Numbered from the stretch's first letter, positions 54,073-62,846 are shown. The stretch is DNA of 64,000 bases from Actinomycetes bacterium (GCA_024276495.1 JAJRXC010000081.1:41790-105789); one strand, 5' to 3'. Notes: a model not told the origin generated them from the sequence alone. Program-made: numbers and translations.

Positions 54073-54768
54073 TCACTCGTCGAGATCCTCGATCAGGGAG
54101 AGCAGGCCGGCGGGGTCGGTGAGGGTGATCCGGCGGTAGCCGAGCTCGAGCAGTCCGGCCGCTTCGAGCGACTTCAGCACCCGCTGCACGCTGGTTCGGG
54201 GCGCACCGAGCATCTCCGCGAGCCGACCGTGGGTGAGGACCACCGTTTCGTCGTCGTCGGCTTCGCGCAACAGGAGCGAGGCGAGTTGGGATTCGAGTCC
54301 GCCGGCGAGCAGGTCGACCAGGCGGTTCTGGAGGCCGGCCATCCGTTCGGCCAGCGAGATGAACCAGCGTCGGGCGACCGCGGGCCGGGTCTGGAGCAGC
54401 TCGAAAAGTGAGGACGCCTCGATGGACAGAACCGTCGCGTCCTCCGTGGCCCTCGCGTCGAAGGGTTCCTCCTCGCCCAGGAACGCGGGCACGTCGCCGA
54501 AGACGTCGCCGGGCCGAAGGAGCTGCAGGGTCACGGCTCGGCCGCTGACCGTGCGGGAGAGCTCGATGACTCCGGATCGCACGACATGGATCCGGGCGGC
54601 GGGGTCACCCCGGCGAAACACGAAGGTGCCGCCGGCGTAGCGTTCCTCGCCCATCTCGCCGGCGAGCTCGGCGATGTCCTTCTCGCTCAGGGGAGCATGG
54701 TGGCCGCGGCTGAGACAGCAGGCCAGCCAGTTCCCGTATCTCGAAAGTCGTGCACCGATGAAGGCCAT
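54073..54768 (-). CDS. Crp/Fnr family transcriptional regulator
   Basis: A 231-residue regulator. The cyclic-nucleotide-binding-like domain is residues about 25-150 (FVFRRGDPAARIHVVRSGVIELSR, LLRPGDVFGDVPAFLGEEEPFDARA) and the winged helix is VVLTHGRLAEMLGAPRTSVQRVLKSLEAAGLLEL. Cysteines in the N-terminus (WLACCLSRGHH) and the HH could bind a metal or cluster, but the full FNR cysteine set is not obvious. Signal ligand unknown. It probably regulates the two downstream membrane genes through the GCGTCATT array. Confidence 0.88.
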   Translation of the reverse strand: MAFIGARLSRYGNWLACCLSRGHHAPLSEKDIAELAGEMGEERYAGGTFVFRRGDPAARIHVVRSGVIELSRTVSGRAVTLQLLRPGDVFGDVPAFLGEEEPFDARATEDATVLSIEASSLFELLQTRPAVARRWFISLAERMAGLQNRLVDLLAGGLESQLASLLLREADDDETVVLTHGRLAEMLGAPRTSVQRVLKSLEAAGLLELGYRRITLTDPAGLLSLIEDLDE

Positions 54769-54836
54769 CGAAGGGAGAACCCCGTCCGGGGCGTCTCATT
54801 CCCGCCGGTCGCGATCTCAATCGGGCGGGCCCTGAC

Positions 54837-56585
54837 TCACCAGGACCCGCCGCCGCCTCCGCCGCCACCACCGCCGGAGCCGCCACCCCCGCCGCCCGAG
54901 GACGAGGGGGCAGTGGACGCGGTGGAGAACGACCGGGAGAACGCGGGCGCCGCGGCGACCCAGGCGGCGTGGCGGGGGAGCGACGCGGTCGTGGAGGTGG
55001 GCTCGGCGAGGGCGGCTTCGACGGCTCGTTCCCAACGGTCGACCTCGCCCAGCGCAACCGCCCAGGCGGTGTACTGGCGAAGCAAGCCCATGTCGGCGGC
55101 CCGTTCGACATGGGCCGCCTCCGACTCGTGGAGGAAGCGGCGGAACGACTCGACGCGGATCCACGCACCCGTCCCCTGCGGGGTTCGCACCCGAAGTTCC
55201 CACGCCCGCAGGAGCGAGGCGAACCCGGCGCCGGCGGCGATCGCGGCGACGACGAGGAGGGTGAGCCAGCCCGATCCGGAACGGTTGGCGAAGGCGGCGG
55301 CGGCCACGGTTCCGATGAGCCCGGCCAGCAGTCCGAGCGCGCCGAATCCCAGCGCCTTCATCCGGCGCCGCCGGCCCTGTTCGTCCCAGAGGCCGGCGCC
55401 TCGACGCCACTCCTCCAGGGCGGTGCCGAGCTGCCCCCAACCCGACGCGAACGCCGGGTCGTACTTCGCGAGGGAGATCACGTCGTTCGGACCGAACATC
55501 GAATCGAGGACTTCGGCGACGGCCGGGTTGGGCGTGGCCGATCCTCGACGGATCGTGGGCGTCTTCGCATCGATGTCGAGCTCGACCTCTTCGCGAATCG
55601 CGCATTCGAGGAGCCACGCGGTCTTGTGGTCATCGAGCACCCGCTCGGAGTGGACGACCCCGCCGAGTGCGGCGCTCAGATCGCGGGGGGCTTCGAACTC
55701 GATGGTGGTCATCTCCCTGAGCTCGTCGTGGTCGGCCAGTCGGCGGGTCGCTCCGGCTTCGTCGTCGGGCCCGAAGGCGGCGACAACGGAACCTCCGTCC
55801 CATACCCACTCGCGTCCGAGTCGGCGGAACACCGGGGAGATCATCGAGCCGCCGCCGAGCGCGGCGAGAAAGGCCAGCCAGGTCGGGGTTCTCCAGCCGG
55901 CCCCCGGATCCGGGGCCGGTCCGGTCGGCGGGGCCGGGAGGTCCGGCGTGACGGGAGAACCGAGGGTGGCCCGGATGGTCAGGAACTCGCCGGGATCGAC
56001 GCGGTCGTGGGTGACGACGATGTGGCCGGGTCCGGTCACCTGAACGGTGCAGCCGCCGCTGGTTCCGAGCACGCCGGTGTCGCAGCTCGGGTTTCGCAGC
56101 TCCCGTGCCGACGTGAGATGGATCTCGATGTCGTTGACCGGTACGTCCCAGCCGTCACCTACCGCGTTCCAGACCACGTCGGGGCCGAAGATCAGCCCGG
56201 TGTGCGGATAGTTGATCGTGTAGCGGTGACGGTTGCTGATGGTGACATCGGGGTCGCCGACCCTGAGCTCGGTTCCCAGCCACCACGAGTTGACCGCCAC
56301 CTGGTCGGGCGCGGTCGGTGATTCGACGGAGAACGGGGCACTGGGGGCGACGTCGGGGATCTGGCGAAACAGCCCGTGTCTGCGGGCGGATCCGAAGTCG
56401 TAGTCGATCACCTCGGTTATCTCGGCCGCGCCGGTCGCGTCGATGTCGGCGTGGGCCCAGAAGGCCCCGATGCGTTCGGTGTCGCCGGCGAACGCGCCGA
56501 TCAGGGCGGCGACGCCGATGACGGCCGCGCCGGCGGGCAGCAGGAATCGGTCGAGTCGGCGTCGTTGTTCCGGTCGCAGGGCCAC
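54837..56585 (-). CDS. DUF2207 family membrane protein
   Basis: A 582-residue protein with a hydrophobic segment near the N-terminus (FLLPAGAAVIGVAALIGAFAG), a DUF2207 extracytoplasmic domain (GLFRQIPDVAPSAPFS...TISNRHRYTINY), membrane helices in the middle and near residue 440, and a Gly/Ser-rich tail ending SGGGGGGGGGGSW. The tail is a hallmark of these proteins. The function is unknown. GTG 56585 is preferred over the longer ORF because TACGCT ends 7 nt upstream. Confidence 0.85.
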   Translation of the reverse strand: MALRPEQRRRLDRFLLPAGAAVIGVAALIGAFAGDTERIGAFWAHADIDATGAAEITEVIDYDFGSARRHGLFRQIPDVAPSAPFSVESPTAPDQVAVNSWWLGTELRVGDPDVTISNRHRYTINYPHTGLIFGPDVVWNAVGDGWDVPVNDIEIHLTSARELRNPSCDTGVLGTSGGCTVQVTGPGHIVVTHDRVDPGEFLTIRATLGSPVTPDLPAPPTGPAPDPGAGWRTPTWLAFLAALGGGSMISPVFRRLGREWVWDGGSVVAAFGPDDEAGATRRLADHDELREMTTIEFEAPRDLSAALGGVVHSERVLDDHKTAWLLECAIREEVELDIDAKTPTIRRGSATPNPAVAEVLDSMFGPNDVISLAKYDPAFASGWGQLGTALEEWRRGAGLWDEQGRRRRMKALGFGALGLLAGLIGTVAAAAFANRSGSGWLTLLVVAAIAAGAGFASLLRAWELRVRTPQGTGAWIRVESFRRFLHESEAAHVERAADMGLLRQYTAWAVALGEVDRWERAVEAALAEPTSTTASLPRHAAWVAAAPAFSRSFSTASTAPSSSGGGGGGSGGGGGGGGGGSW

Positions 56586-56592
56586 GGGGGGC

Positions 56593-56598
56593 AGCGTA
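56593..56598 (-). promoter_or_regulatory. -10 element (TACGCT) of the DUF2207 gene
   Basis: On the minus strand TACGCT ends 7 nt before the GTG at 56585, in a 28-bp gap. Confidence 0.5.
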
Positions 56599-56613
56599 TT
56601 CGGCGAGAGGCAC

Positions 56614-57078
56614 TCAGGCTTCGGCGGCTTCGGCCAGCTTCTTCTTGTGGGCCAGGTAGCCCTTGACCATCTCGGCGAAGTGGGCCGGGTTGTAGATGTC
56701 CTCCTCGGAGCTCCACAGCCCGTTGCCCGCGTACTTGAGGATGGTGATGTTGGCTTCCTGCCACACCGATCCGTCACCGGGGTCGGCGAACCGGTTGAAG
56801 ACCCGGCAGATGACCCAACCCTTGTCCTCGTCGATCGTGTACCAGTCGATCGGGAAGTAGATCATCTCGTTGTTGGGCCACTGATCCATCGTCGACTGGA
56901 TCCAGTTGTAGATCGCTTCCCGTCCACCGATGGTGCCGTAGTGGTGTTCGACATAGGTGGCGTCTTCGGTGAACTGGTCGGCCCACTCCCGCCAGTCGTG
57001 AGACGTCGCGGCGCGCCGCGCTCGGGCCTGGTACTTGTCGAACTCCTCTTCGAGCTCTTCTCGACTCCATCGTCCCAT
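56614..57078 (-). CDS. NTF2-like (SnoaL/limonene-epoxide-hydrolase type) protein
   Basis: A 154-residue cone-fold protein (YQARARRAATSHDWREWADQFTEDATYVEHHYGTIGGREAIYNWI) with a Trp/Tyr-rich cavity (FPIDWYTIDEDKGWVICRVFNRF). Members often process small hydrophobic or steroid-like substrates. ATG 57078 follows GGGGGA and gives the family size; the ORF track ran 243 codons further. Neighbouring E1 subunits do not fix a pathway. Confidence 0.85.
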   Translation of the reverse strand: MGRWSREELEEEFDKYQARARRAATSHDWREWADQFTEDATYVEHHYGTIGGREAIYNWIQSTMDQWPNNEMIYFPIDWYTIDEDKGWVICRVFNRFADPGDGSVWQEANITILKYAGNGLWSSEEDIYNPAHFAEMVKGYLAHKKKLAEAAEA

Positions 57079-57143
57079 CGGGTCCCCCTTGTCGGTGCGG
57101 GTCGATTCTGGCCCACCTCGACGTGGGGCACCAGACCGGGCCG

Positions 57144-58121
57144 TCACCAGGCGCAGAGCTCGCGGCAGGAGTCGGCGATCGTGGCAGCCGACGGACGGTA
57201 GGCATCCTCGAGTGGCGGGCTGAACGGGACCGGCACGTCGAGGCCACCGAGGCGTTTCACCGGCGCGTCGAGGTCGGTGAAACAGACGTCGGCGACCGTG
57301 GCCGCGATCTCGGCGCCGATCCCGGCGAGGCGGTTGGCGGCGTGGACGACCAGGACCCGGCTCGTCTTGCGGACCGATGCGGTCACCGTCTCCAGGTCGA
57401 GCGGCTTGAGCGTGCGGAGATCGACGACCTCCACGTCGATTCCTTCGGTCGCCAAGTGCGCGGCGGCGGTCGTCGCCTCGTGGCGCATGGCGCCATAGGT
57501 GACGACGGTGCAGTGCGAGCCGGGCCGGGCGATCTCGGCGACCCCGATCGGAACCGGCGCGTCGCCGCCCGGGACCGATCCCTTGAGCGCACGGTAGAGC
57601 GGCTTCGACTCGAAGTAGACGACCGGGTTGTCGTCGCGGATCGCCGACAGCAACAGGCCGTACGCGTCGGCGAGCGTCGACGGGGCGACGACTTTGAGAC
57701 CGGGGGTGTGGACGAACCACGCCTCGGGGTTCTGCGAGTGGAAGGGGCCGGATCTCAGGTTGCCGTCGGCGGGCGCCCGCAGCACCCACGGCACCGCGCC
57801 GCCCCACCGGTAGTGGGCGGTCGCCGCGAACTGGACGATCGAGTCGAAGCCGGTGCTGATGAAGTCGGCGAACTGCACTTCGATGACGGGTCGGAGCCCC
57901 ATGAGGGCCATGCCGTTGGCGGCCCCGATGAAGCCGAGCTCGGTCATCGGCATGTTGCGAACCCGGGACTCGCCGAAACGTTCGGCGACCGGTTTCGTCA
58001 CCTTGAAGGCGCCACCGAACGGCCCGGCGACATCTTCGCCCATGACCAGCACTCGGTCGTCGCGGTCCATCTCGTGGAGCAGCGCGGCGCTGATCGCATC
58101 GAGGTAGGTCCCGTCACTCAT
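57144..58121 (-). CDS. 2-oxoacid (pyruvate/branched-chain/acetoin) dehydrogenase E1 beta subunit
   Basis: A 325-residue transketolase-type subunit (YLDAISAALLHEMDRDDRVLVMGEDV, GFIGAANGMALMGLRPVIEVQF, HSQNPEAWFVHTPGLKVVAPST, VTYGAMRHEA). Together with the alpha subunit it forms an alpha2beta2 thiamine-diphosphate dehydrogenase. ATG 58121 overlaps the alpha-subunit stop by 8 nt. The matching E2 and E3 are not in the window; an acetoin or branched-chain role is as possible as pyruvate. Confidence 0.93.
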   Translation of the reverse strand: MSDGTYLDAISAALLHEMDRDDRVLVMGEDVAGPFGGAFKVTKPVAERFGESRVRNMPMTELGFIGAANGMALMGLRPVIEVQFADFISTGFDSIVQFAATAHYRWGGAVPWVLRAPADGNLRSGPFHSQNPEAWFVHTPGLKVVAPSTLADAYGLLLSAIRDDNPVVYFESKPLYRALKGSVPGGDAPVPIGVAEIARPGSHCTVVTYGAMRHEATTAAAHLATEGIDVEVVDLRTLKPLDLETVTASVRKTSRVLVVHAANRLAGIGAEIAATVADVCFTDLDAPVKRLGGLDVPVPFSPPLEDAYRPSAATIADSCRELCAW

Positions 58122-59082
58122 GTCCGGGCCCGGTCGCCCACACTCGTGCCGTGACCTCGCCGGGATCGGGCCAGGGGCTGTCGCGGGCGAACGCCACCGC
58201 GTCGTCGACGACGACACCCACCTCGTCGTCGATCGCTCGAATCCGGTCCGTTTCCGTCTCGGCTGCGGCGAGCCGGTTCTCGAGAAGGGTCAGCGGGTCG
58301 CGTTCGTGCCATCGTTCGAGGAGAGCGTCGGGCACATACTCGAATCCGTCGTGAATCGCGTGGCCGAGCATGCGCATCGTCTCGGCGACGACCACTGTCG
58401 GGCCACCACCGTCGCGGGCCCGATTCACCGCGGCTTGAACCGCCCGGTGGACGGCGATGACGTCGTTGCCGTCGATGTCGACCGCGTCGACACCCATCGC
58501 CCGCGACCGGGCCGCGATGTCGGGATTGGCGGAATGTTCCGCGATCGGGGTCGAGTAGGCGTACTGGTTGTTCTCGACCACGATCACGACCGGGGCGCGA
58601 TCGAGAGCGGCCAGATTGAGCGATTCGGTGAACAGCCCGGTGATCGATCCGCCGTCGCCGGTGAAGGTCAGGGCGACCCGCGGCTCTCCGCGGTGACGAA
58701 ACGCCATCGCCGCGCCGACCGCCACCGGGAGGGACTGTGGGAGATGTGAGACGAACCCGATGATGCCCAACGAGAGGTCGCCGCAGCCGTGGATGTTGGC
58801 GTCTCGGCCGCGGCTCACCCCGGTTGCCCGCCCGAGTTGGTGGGCGAGAAGTCGACGAGGCGACATTCCCCGCACGAGATACGCACCGAGGTCGCGATGC
58901 ATCGGGGCGACCACGTCGTCGCCGGCCAGACACAGGGCGGCCCCGACGGAGATCGCTTCGTGTCCGCGTTGGTTGAACGTCCCGCCCACCCCTTGACCGG
59001 TCAGCCAGAGGTTGCGGATGGCGTCGTCGACCGCGCGGGTCAGGCGCATCCACCGGTAGGCGACGAGGAGGTCGAGTTCCAT
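58114..59082 (-). CDS. 2-oxoacid dehydrogenase E1 alpha subunit
   Basis: A 322-residue subunit with the ThDP motif G-D-G...N (FTGDGGSITGLFTESLNLAALDRAPVVIVVENNQYAYST) and the N-terminal RGHEAISVGAALCL, HRDLGAYLVRGM, DANIHGCG blocks. The phosphorylation loops of mitochondrial E1 are absent. ATG 59082 gives the normal start (ELDLLVAYRWMRLTRAVDDAIR). It is followed directly by E1 beta. Confidence 0.93.
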   Translation of the reverse strand: MELDLLVAYRWMRLTRAVDDAIRNLWLTGQGVGGTFNQRGHEAISVGAALCLAGDDVVAPMHRDLGAYLVRGMSPRRLLAHQLGRATGVSRGRDANIHGCGDLSLGIIGFVSHLPQSLPVAVGAAMAFRHRGEPRVALTFTGDGGSITGLFTESLNLAALDRAPVVIVVENNQYAYSTPIAEHSANPDIAARSRAMGVDAVDIDGNDVIAVHRAVQAAVNRARDGGGPTVVVAETMRMLGHAIHDGFEYVPDALLERWHERDPLTLLENRLAAAETETDRIRAIDDEVGVVVDDAVAFARDSPWPDPGEVTARVWATGPGHE

Positions 59083-59099
59083 CGGAGCCGAGTCTGACC

Positions 59100-59990
59100 T
59101 CAGCCGCCGTACTGCGCCACCGTGGTCAACGGCGGTCGTTCCCCGACCTGGGCGTCGACCGGCTCGAGGTCGGGACGTTGCAGCACATGGCTCCACTCGG
59201 GCTGCCACTCGACGTTCGCCCGTCGAAGGGCGACGTGGAGGATCTCCATGGCCTGAGCCGAGAGCTCGTGGAGCGGACGGTTGCGATGCACGCGCACGCC
59301 GAGATCGACCTGCGCCAGTCGCTCCAGGCCCACCAGGTCGGCGATGTCGATCAGCAGGCCCGTCTCGACCCCGTAGCCCATCGCGAACGGCACCTGCTCG
59401 AGGATCTCGCGACGGCCGGCGTACTCGCCGCCGAGAGGTTGGCGGACGGAGGTGAGGTGGGGGAACAGGGTCGCCAGCAGGGGCCGCGCCATCAGTTAGG
59501 TGGTGCGGCCGCCGCCGGTGCCGCCGATCTCCGGCCGTTCGTAGTAGCCCTTCACCATCGCGACCGACGGGTCGGTGAGCAGTGGGCCGACGAGGCCCGT
59601 GACACAGGCCGGCGTGAAGGATGTGAGGTCGGCATCGATCCAGACGATGAGATCGCCGGAGCAGGCGGCGAGGCTCTTCCACAACACGTTGCCCTTGCCG
59701 CTTCCCGGGCCGCATTCGGGAAGGACCTCGGCCACCTGGACGACCTTTGCGCCCTCGGCCCGGGCGACGGCCGCGGTGTCGTCTTCGCTTCGGTCGTCGA
59801 TCACCAGGATCTCGTCGACGAACGAGTGTCCGTTCGACGTCAGATGCTCGTGGATCGCGCCGACGATCGTGCCGACGGTCGCCTCCTCGTTGCGGGCGGG
59901 GATGCACACCGAGATGGTGTGCGTCCCCTTCGCGTCGCGCAGCATTGGCAGCGGGAAGTCGAAGGCGGAATGGCTGCGAACGTCGGACAT
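59100..59990 (-). pseudogene. gpgS: Glucosyl-3-phosphoglycerate synthase interrupted by one in-frame TAA
   Basis: One frame from ATG 59990 to the stop at 59100 (296 codons) is broken only by TAA at 59496-59498. The first 164 residues hold the GT-A nucleotide-sugar site (ISVCIPARNEEATVGTIV, VIDDRSEDDT, GPGSGKGNVLWKSL, and the metal-binding IVWIDADLTSF) up to GYYERPEIGGTGGGRTT. After the stop, LMARPLLATLFPHL, VRQPLGGEYAGRREILEQVPFAMGYGVETGLLID and VDLGVRVHRNRPL continue in the same frame. Homologues have Glu where the stop is, a one-base GAA to TAA change. The enzyme starts glucosylglycerate and methylglucose-polysaccharide synthesis. Error, read-through or recent inactivation are all possible. 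Confidence 0.85.
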
Positions 59991-59999
59991 GGCGCCATC

Positions 60000-60005
60000 A
60001 GCGTA
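60000..60005 (-). promoter_or_regulatory. -10 element (TACGCT) of gpgS
   Basis: On the minus strand TACGCT ends 9 nt before the ATG at 59990, divergent from the L,D-transpeptidase promoter. Confidence 0.45.
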
Positions 60006-60059
60006 GGACGGCGCGGAACGCACGGTGCCGGTCTGGTGACATCGCCGCCTCGCCGCGCC

Positions 60060-60065
60060 TACGGT
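60060..60065 (+). promoter_or_regulatory. -10 element (TACGGT) of the L,D-transpeptidase gene
   Basis: TACGGT ends 6 nt before the ATG at 60072, predicting a leaderless message. Confidence 0.6.
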
Positions 60066-60071
60066 GGGTCG

Positions 60072-60926
60072 ATGTCGCTGCGTCGCCGCTTTGCCATGTT
60101 CTCGATGCTCGCCCTCGGCGTGACGCTCTGGTTCGATGTCGCCGCCGAACCGCCGCTCGGCGCGTCCTCGTCGTCGGTTCTCACGGCCGGGTCGAGCCCG
60201 GCGGCACCGCCCGTTGCCGGGCTCACCGTCGCGAGCTCGACGACGAGCACGACCAGCACCACGACCAGCACCACCTCCACGACCACGACGACGACCACAC
60301 CGCTGGATCCCTACGAGACGTTCGTGGCCAACATCCGCCCCGAGATCACGGTGCTCGACGCGTTCGAGACCCCCGACGGCGAACGCGCCGTGTTCGAGTA
60401 CGCGATCACCAATCCGACCTACTTCGGGAATCCCCTTGCGTTGATGATCACCGATCGGACAGACGACGGGACCTGGCTCAAGGTGCAGATTCCCGTGCGA
60501 CCCAACGGGACCGAGGCATGGATCCGCGCCGACGACGCGGTGATCACCTCCCACCGCTTCCGCGCCGAGGTGAACCTCACCCAGCGGTCCGTGACGGTCT
60601 GGAACGGGGAGGACGTCGTCGTCGAGACGGCCGCCGTGATCGGAGCGGCCGACAGCCCGACCCCGCTGGGCAGCTTCTTCGTCAACGATCTCGTCGAGAA
60701 ATGGGATTCGAGCGCCTACGGGCCCTACATCCTCAGCTTGTCGGGCTTCTCGGAGGCGCTCGAGACGTTCGGTGGTGCGATACCGGTGATCGCGATCCAC
60801 GGCACCAACCGTCCCGAGCTGATGGGCGGCGCGTTCTCGAACGGGTGCATTCGGATTCCCAATGAGGTGATCAAGGTCCTGGCGAAGACGGTTCCGATCG
60901 GGACACCCGTCGACATCGTCGCATGA
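60072..60926 (+). CDS. Secreted L,D-transpeptidase (YkuD domain)
   Basis: A 284-residue protein with a signal segment (FAMFSMLALGVTLWFDVA), a Ser/Thr-only linker of about 30 residues, a small beta domain (about residues 90-165) and a YkuD catalytic domain with IAIHGTNRPELMGGAFSNGCIRI, which holds the His and the nucleophile Cys. It forms 3-3 cross-links in peptidoglycan or attaches proteins, using meso-diaminopimelate made by the dap genes in the window. Alternative: a cell-wall-binding paralogue, since the upstream domain is unassigned. Confidence 0.93.
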   Translation: MSLRRRFAMFSMLALGVTLWFDVAAEPPLGASSSSVLTAGSSPAAPPVAGLTVASSTTSTTSTTTSTTSTTTTTTTPLDPYETFVANIRPEITVLDAFETPDGERAVFEYAITNPTYFGNPLALMITDRTDDGTWLKVQIPVRPNGTEAWIRADDAVITSHRFRAEVNLTQRSVTVWNGEDVVVETAAVIGAADSPTPLGSFFVNDLVEKWDSSAYGPYILSLSGFSEALETFGGAIPVIAIHGTNRPELMGGAFSNGCIRIPNEVIKVLAKTVPIGTPVDIVA

Positions 60927-60937
60927 CGCGCCGGTCG

Positions 60938-60943
60938 TAGCCT
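60938..60943 (+). promoter_or_regulatory. -10 element (TAGCCT) of the YihY gene
   Basis: TAGCCT ends 8 nt before the ATG at 60952. Confidence 0.5.
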
Positions 60944-60951
60944 GCGAATCG

Positions 60952-61893
60952 ATGGATCGAACCCGGGCCGCGCTGCAGTGGACGCTCGACGTGATCAAGG
61001 AGGTCGCGAGCGAGTGGTCGAAGGACCGTGTCGGCGGGCTGGCCGCCGAGATCGCCTTCTTCGCGCTCCTCGGGTTCTTCCCGACCGTCGTCGCCCTCGC
61101 GGCAGCGCTCGGCTCGGCCGACGCGATCGTCGGGCAGAACACCGCCGCCGACGTCGAGACATGGGTCGTGGACCGGATGGTCGAGGTCTTCGGGGGTGAC
61201 AACAGTCTCGAAGAGACGGTTCGTCAACTGTTCTCGGGGAGCAACGGCAGCGCGTTGACGCTCGGCGCCGTCATCGCCATCTACGCCGCGTCCCGCGGGT
61301 TCATCGCGGTGGTCCGGGCGTTGGACGTCGCATACGACCACAAGAACCACCGGGGCTGGCTGTCGACCCGCCTCGTCGGGTTCGGCTTGACCGTTCTCAC
61401 CGTGTTCGCGGCCGCGGTCGTGTTGGTCCTCATCGTCGTCGGCCCGCTGTTCGGTGGCGGGTCCGATCTCGCCGAGAGCCTCGGAGTGGCCTCGATCTTC
61501 GGCACGTTGTGGACCTGGTTGCGATGGCCGGTGGTGTTCATCGTGCTGGTCGTGTGGGCGGCGTCGGTGTACCACATCGCTCCGAACCATCAATCGCCGT
61601 GGCGCTACGAGTTCCCGGGGGCGCTCGTCGCCGCGGTGTGGTGGGCCGCGGTCTCGGCCGGTTTCAGCACCTACCTGTCGCTGGCGTCGTCGGGGGCCAA
61701 CGCGATCTTCGGGTTCCTCGGTGGTGCCATCAGCTTGTTGTTCTGGCTCTACCTGATGGCGATGGGGCTTCTTTTCGGCGCCGAGATCAATTCGATCAAC
61801 GCGGTCCGTCGAGGGGTCGACCTCGAGCGCCCGATCGACGCCCAACCTCGCCGCCGCTCACTCCGACGTCACAAGTCGAAACCGGTCGAATAG
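60952..61893 (+). CDS. YihY/virulence factor BrkB family membrane protein
   Basis: A 313-residue protein with six helices. Family blocks are DRVGGLAAEIAFFALLGFFPTVVALAAALG, SRGFIAVVRALDVAYD, PRWSPWRYEFPGAL-like HQSPWRYEFPGALVAAVWWA and NAIFGFLGGAISLLFWLYLMAMGLLFGAEIN. Once mislabelled as ribonuclease BN, members may transport or flip envelope components, which is not established. It lies between the L,D-transpeptidase and lgt. Confidence 0.92.
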   Translation: MDRTRAALQWTLDVIKEVASEWSKDRVGGLAAEIAFFALLGFFPTVVALAAALGSADAIVGQNTAADVETWVVDRMVEVFGGDNSLEETVRQLFSGSNGSALTLGAVIAIYAASRGFIAVVRALDVAYDHKNHRGWLSTRLVGFGLTVLTVFAAAVVLVLIVVGPLFGGGSDLAESLGVASIFGTLWTWLRWPVVFIVLVVWAASVYHIAPNHQSPWRYEFPGALVAAVWWAAVSAGFSTYLSLASSGANAIFGFLGGAISLLFWLYLMAMGLLFGAEINSINAVRRGVDLERPIDAQPRRRSLRRHKSKPVE

Positions 61894-61896
61894 GGT
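61891..61896 (+). promoter_or_regulatory. -10 element (TAGGGT) of lgt
   Basis: TAGGGT overlaps the YihY stop codon (TAG 61891-61893) and ends 8 nt before the ATG at 61905; GGCGGGG in between could also act as a ribosome site. Confidence 0.5.
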
Positions 61897-61904
61897 GGCG
61901 GGGT

Positions 61905-62846
61905 ATGATTTTCGCAGCGATCTCCAGCCCCTCGAGTGACGCCATCGAGCTCGGCCCGCTCACCTTTCGGTTCTACGGTCTGGCGATCGCGTTCGGTGTG
62001 CTGGCCGGGGTCTGGCTCGCCCAGAAGCGGTGGACCGCGGTGGGCGGAGGGCCCGACGACATGTCCCGGGTCGCCATGTGGGCCGTACCGGCCGGCCTGG
62101 TCGGGGCGCGCCTCTACCACCTGACCACCGACTGGCGTTTCGACGAGGGGCTCGTCGAGGCGCTCAAGATCTGGGAGGGCGGGCTCGGGATCCCGGGAGG
62201 GATGGCCGCCGGCATCTTCGCCGCCCTCTGGGTCATTCGCCGGGAGGGTTGGGACCGTGCGAAGTTCCTCGACGCGGCAGTGCCCGGACTTCCGTTGGCC
62301 CAGGCGATCGGCCGGTTCGGCAACTGGTTCAACCAGGAGCTCTACGGAAAGCCGAGTGATCTGCCGTGGGCGGTGGAGATCGCACCGGAGAACCGCGAGA
62401 GCGGGTTCGAGCAGTTCGACACCTTCCAGCCGACGTTCTTCTACGAATCGTTGTGGAACTTCGCCCTGGTCGCGTTCTTGATCTGGGTTCACAAGAAGAA
62501 GAAGGTCCGCGCCGGGTCACTGTTGGCGGTCTACGTCGCCGGATACCTGATCGCCCGGCTCTGGCTCGAGACCGTACGAATCGACAACGCGACCGAGATC
62601 GCCGGCGTTCGCGTCAACATCTGGATGAGCGTCATCGGCATCGTGCTCGCCGGTGGCTGGCTGTTGCTCCGAGGCCGCCCCGAGGAGCAGTCGGACACCG
62701 ATCACCCCGACGACGACCGCTCAGACGACAGCGACGGCGCCGCAGACGACGAGGGTGGGTCGGACGACGGCGAGGGTGGGTCAGACGACGCCGGCACCGG
62801 TGTCGAGGAGATCGAGATGGCTGCTCCCGACGACGGCGCGCCGTAG
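61905..62846 (+). CDS. lgt: Phosphatidylglycerol--prolipoprotein diacylglyceryl transferase
   Basis: A 313-residue seven-helix enzyme attaching diacylglycerol to the lipobox cysteine of prolipoproteins. The Lgt signature GRFGNWFNQELYGKPSDLPWAV, the FRFYGLAI segment and the YESLWNFALV region are intact. The last 60 residues are an acidic, partly repeated tail (DDEGGSDDGEGGSDD) that overlaps the convergent phosphotransferase gene by 66 bp. Its clients in the window include the lipoprotein at 1.5 kb. Confidence 0.97.
   Translation: MIFAAISSPSSDAIELGPLTFRFYGLAIAFGVLAGVWLAQKRWTAVGGGPDDMSRVAMWAVPAGLVGARLYHLTTDWRFDEGLVEALKIWEGGLGIPGGMAAGIFAALWVIRREGWDRAKFLDAAVPGLPLAQAIGRFGNWFNQELYGKPSDLPWAVEIAPENRESGFEQFDTFQPTFFYESLWNFALVAFLIWVHKKKKVRAGSLLAVYVAGYLIARLWLETVRIDNATEIAGVRVNIWMSVIGIVLAGGWLLLRGRPEEQSDTDHPDDDRSDDSDGAADDEGGSDDGEGGSDDAGTGVEEIEMAAPDDGAP

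Noticed and set aside
60230-60300. ACC/ACG-rich run in the L,D-transpeptidase as a microsatellite or regulatory repeat.
   Set aside because: It is an in-frame Ser/Thr linker common in secreted actinobacterial wall proteins, with mixed codons.
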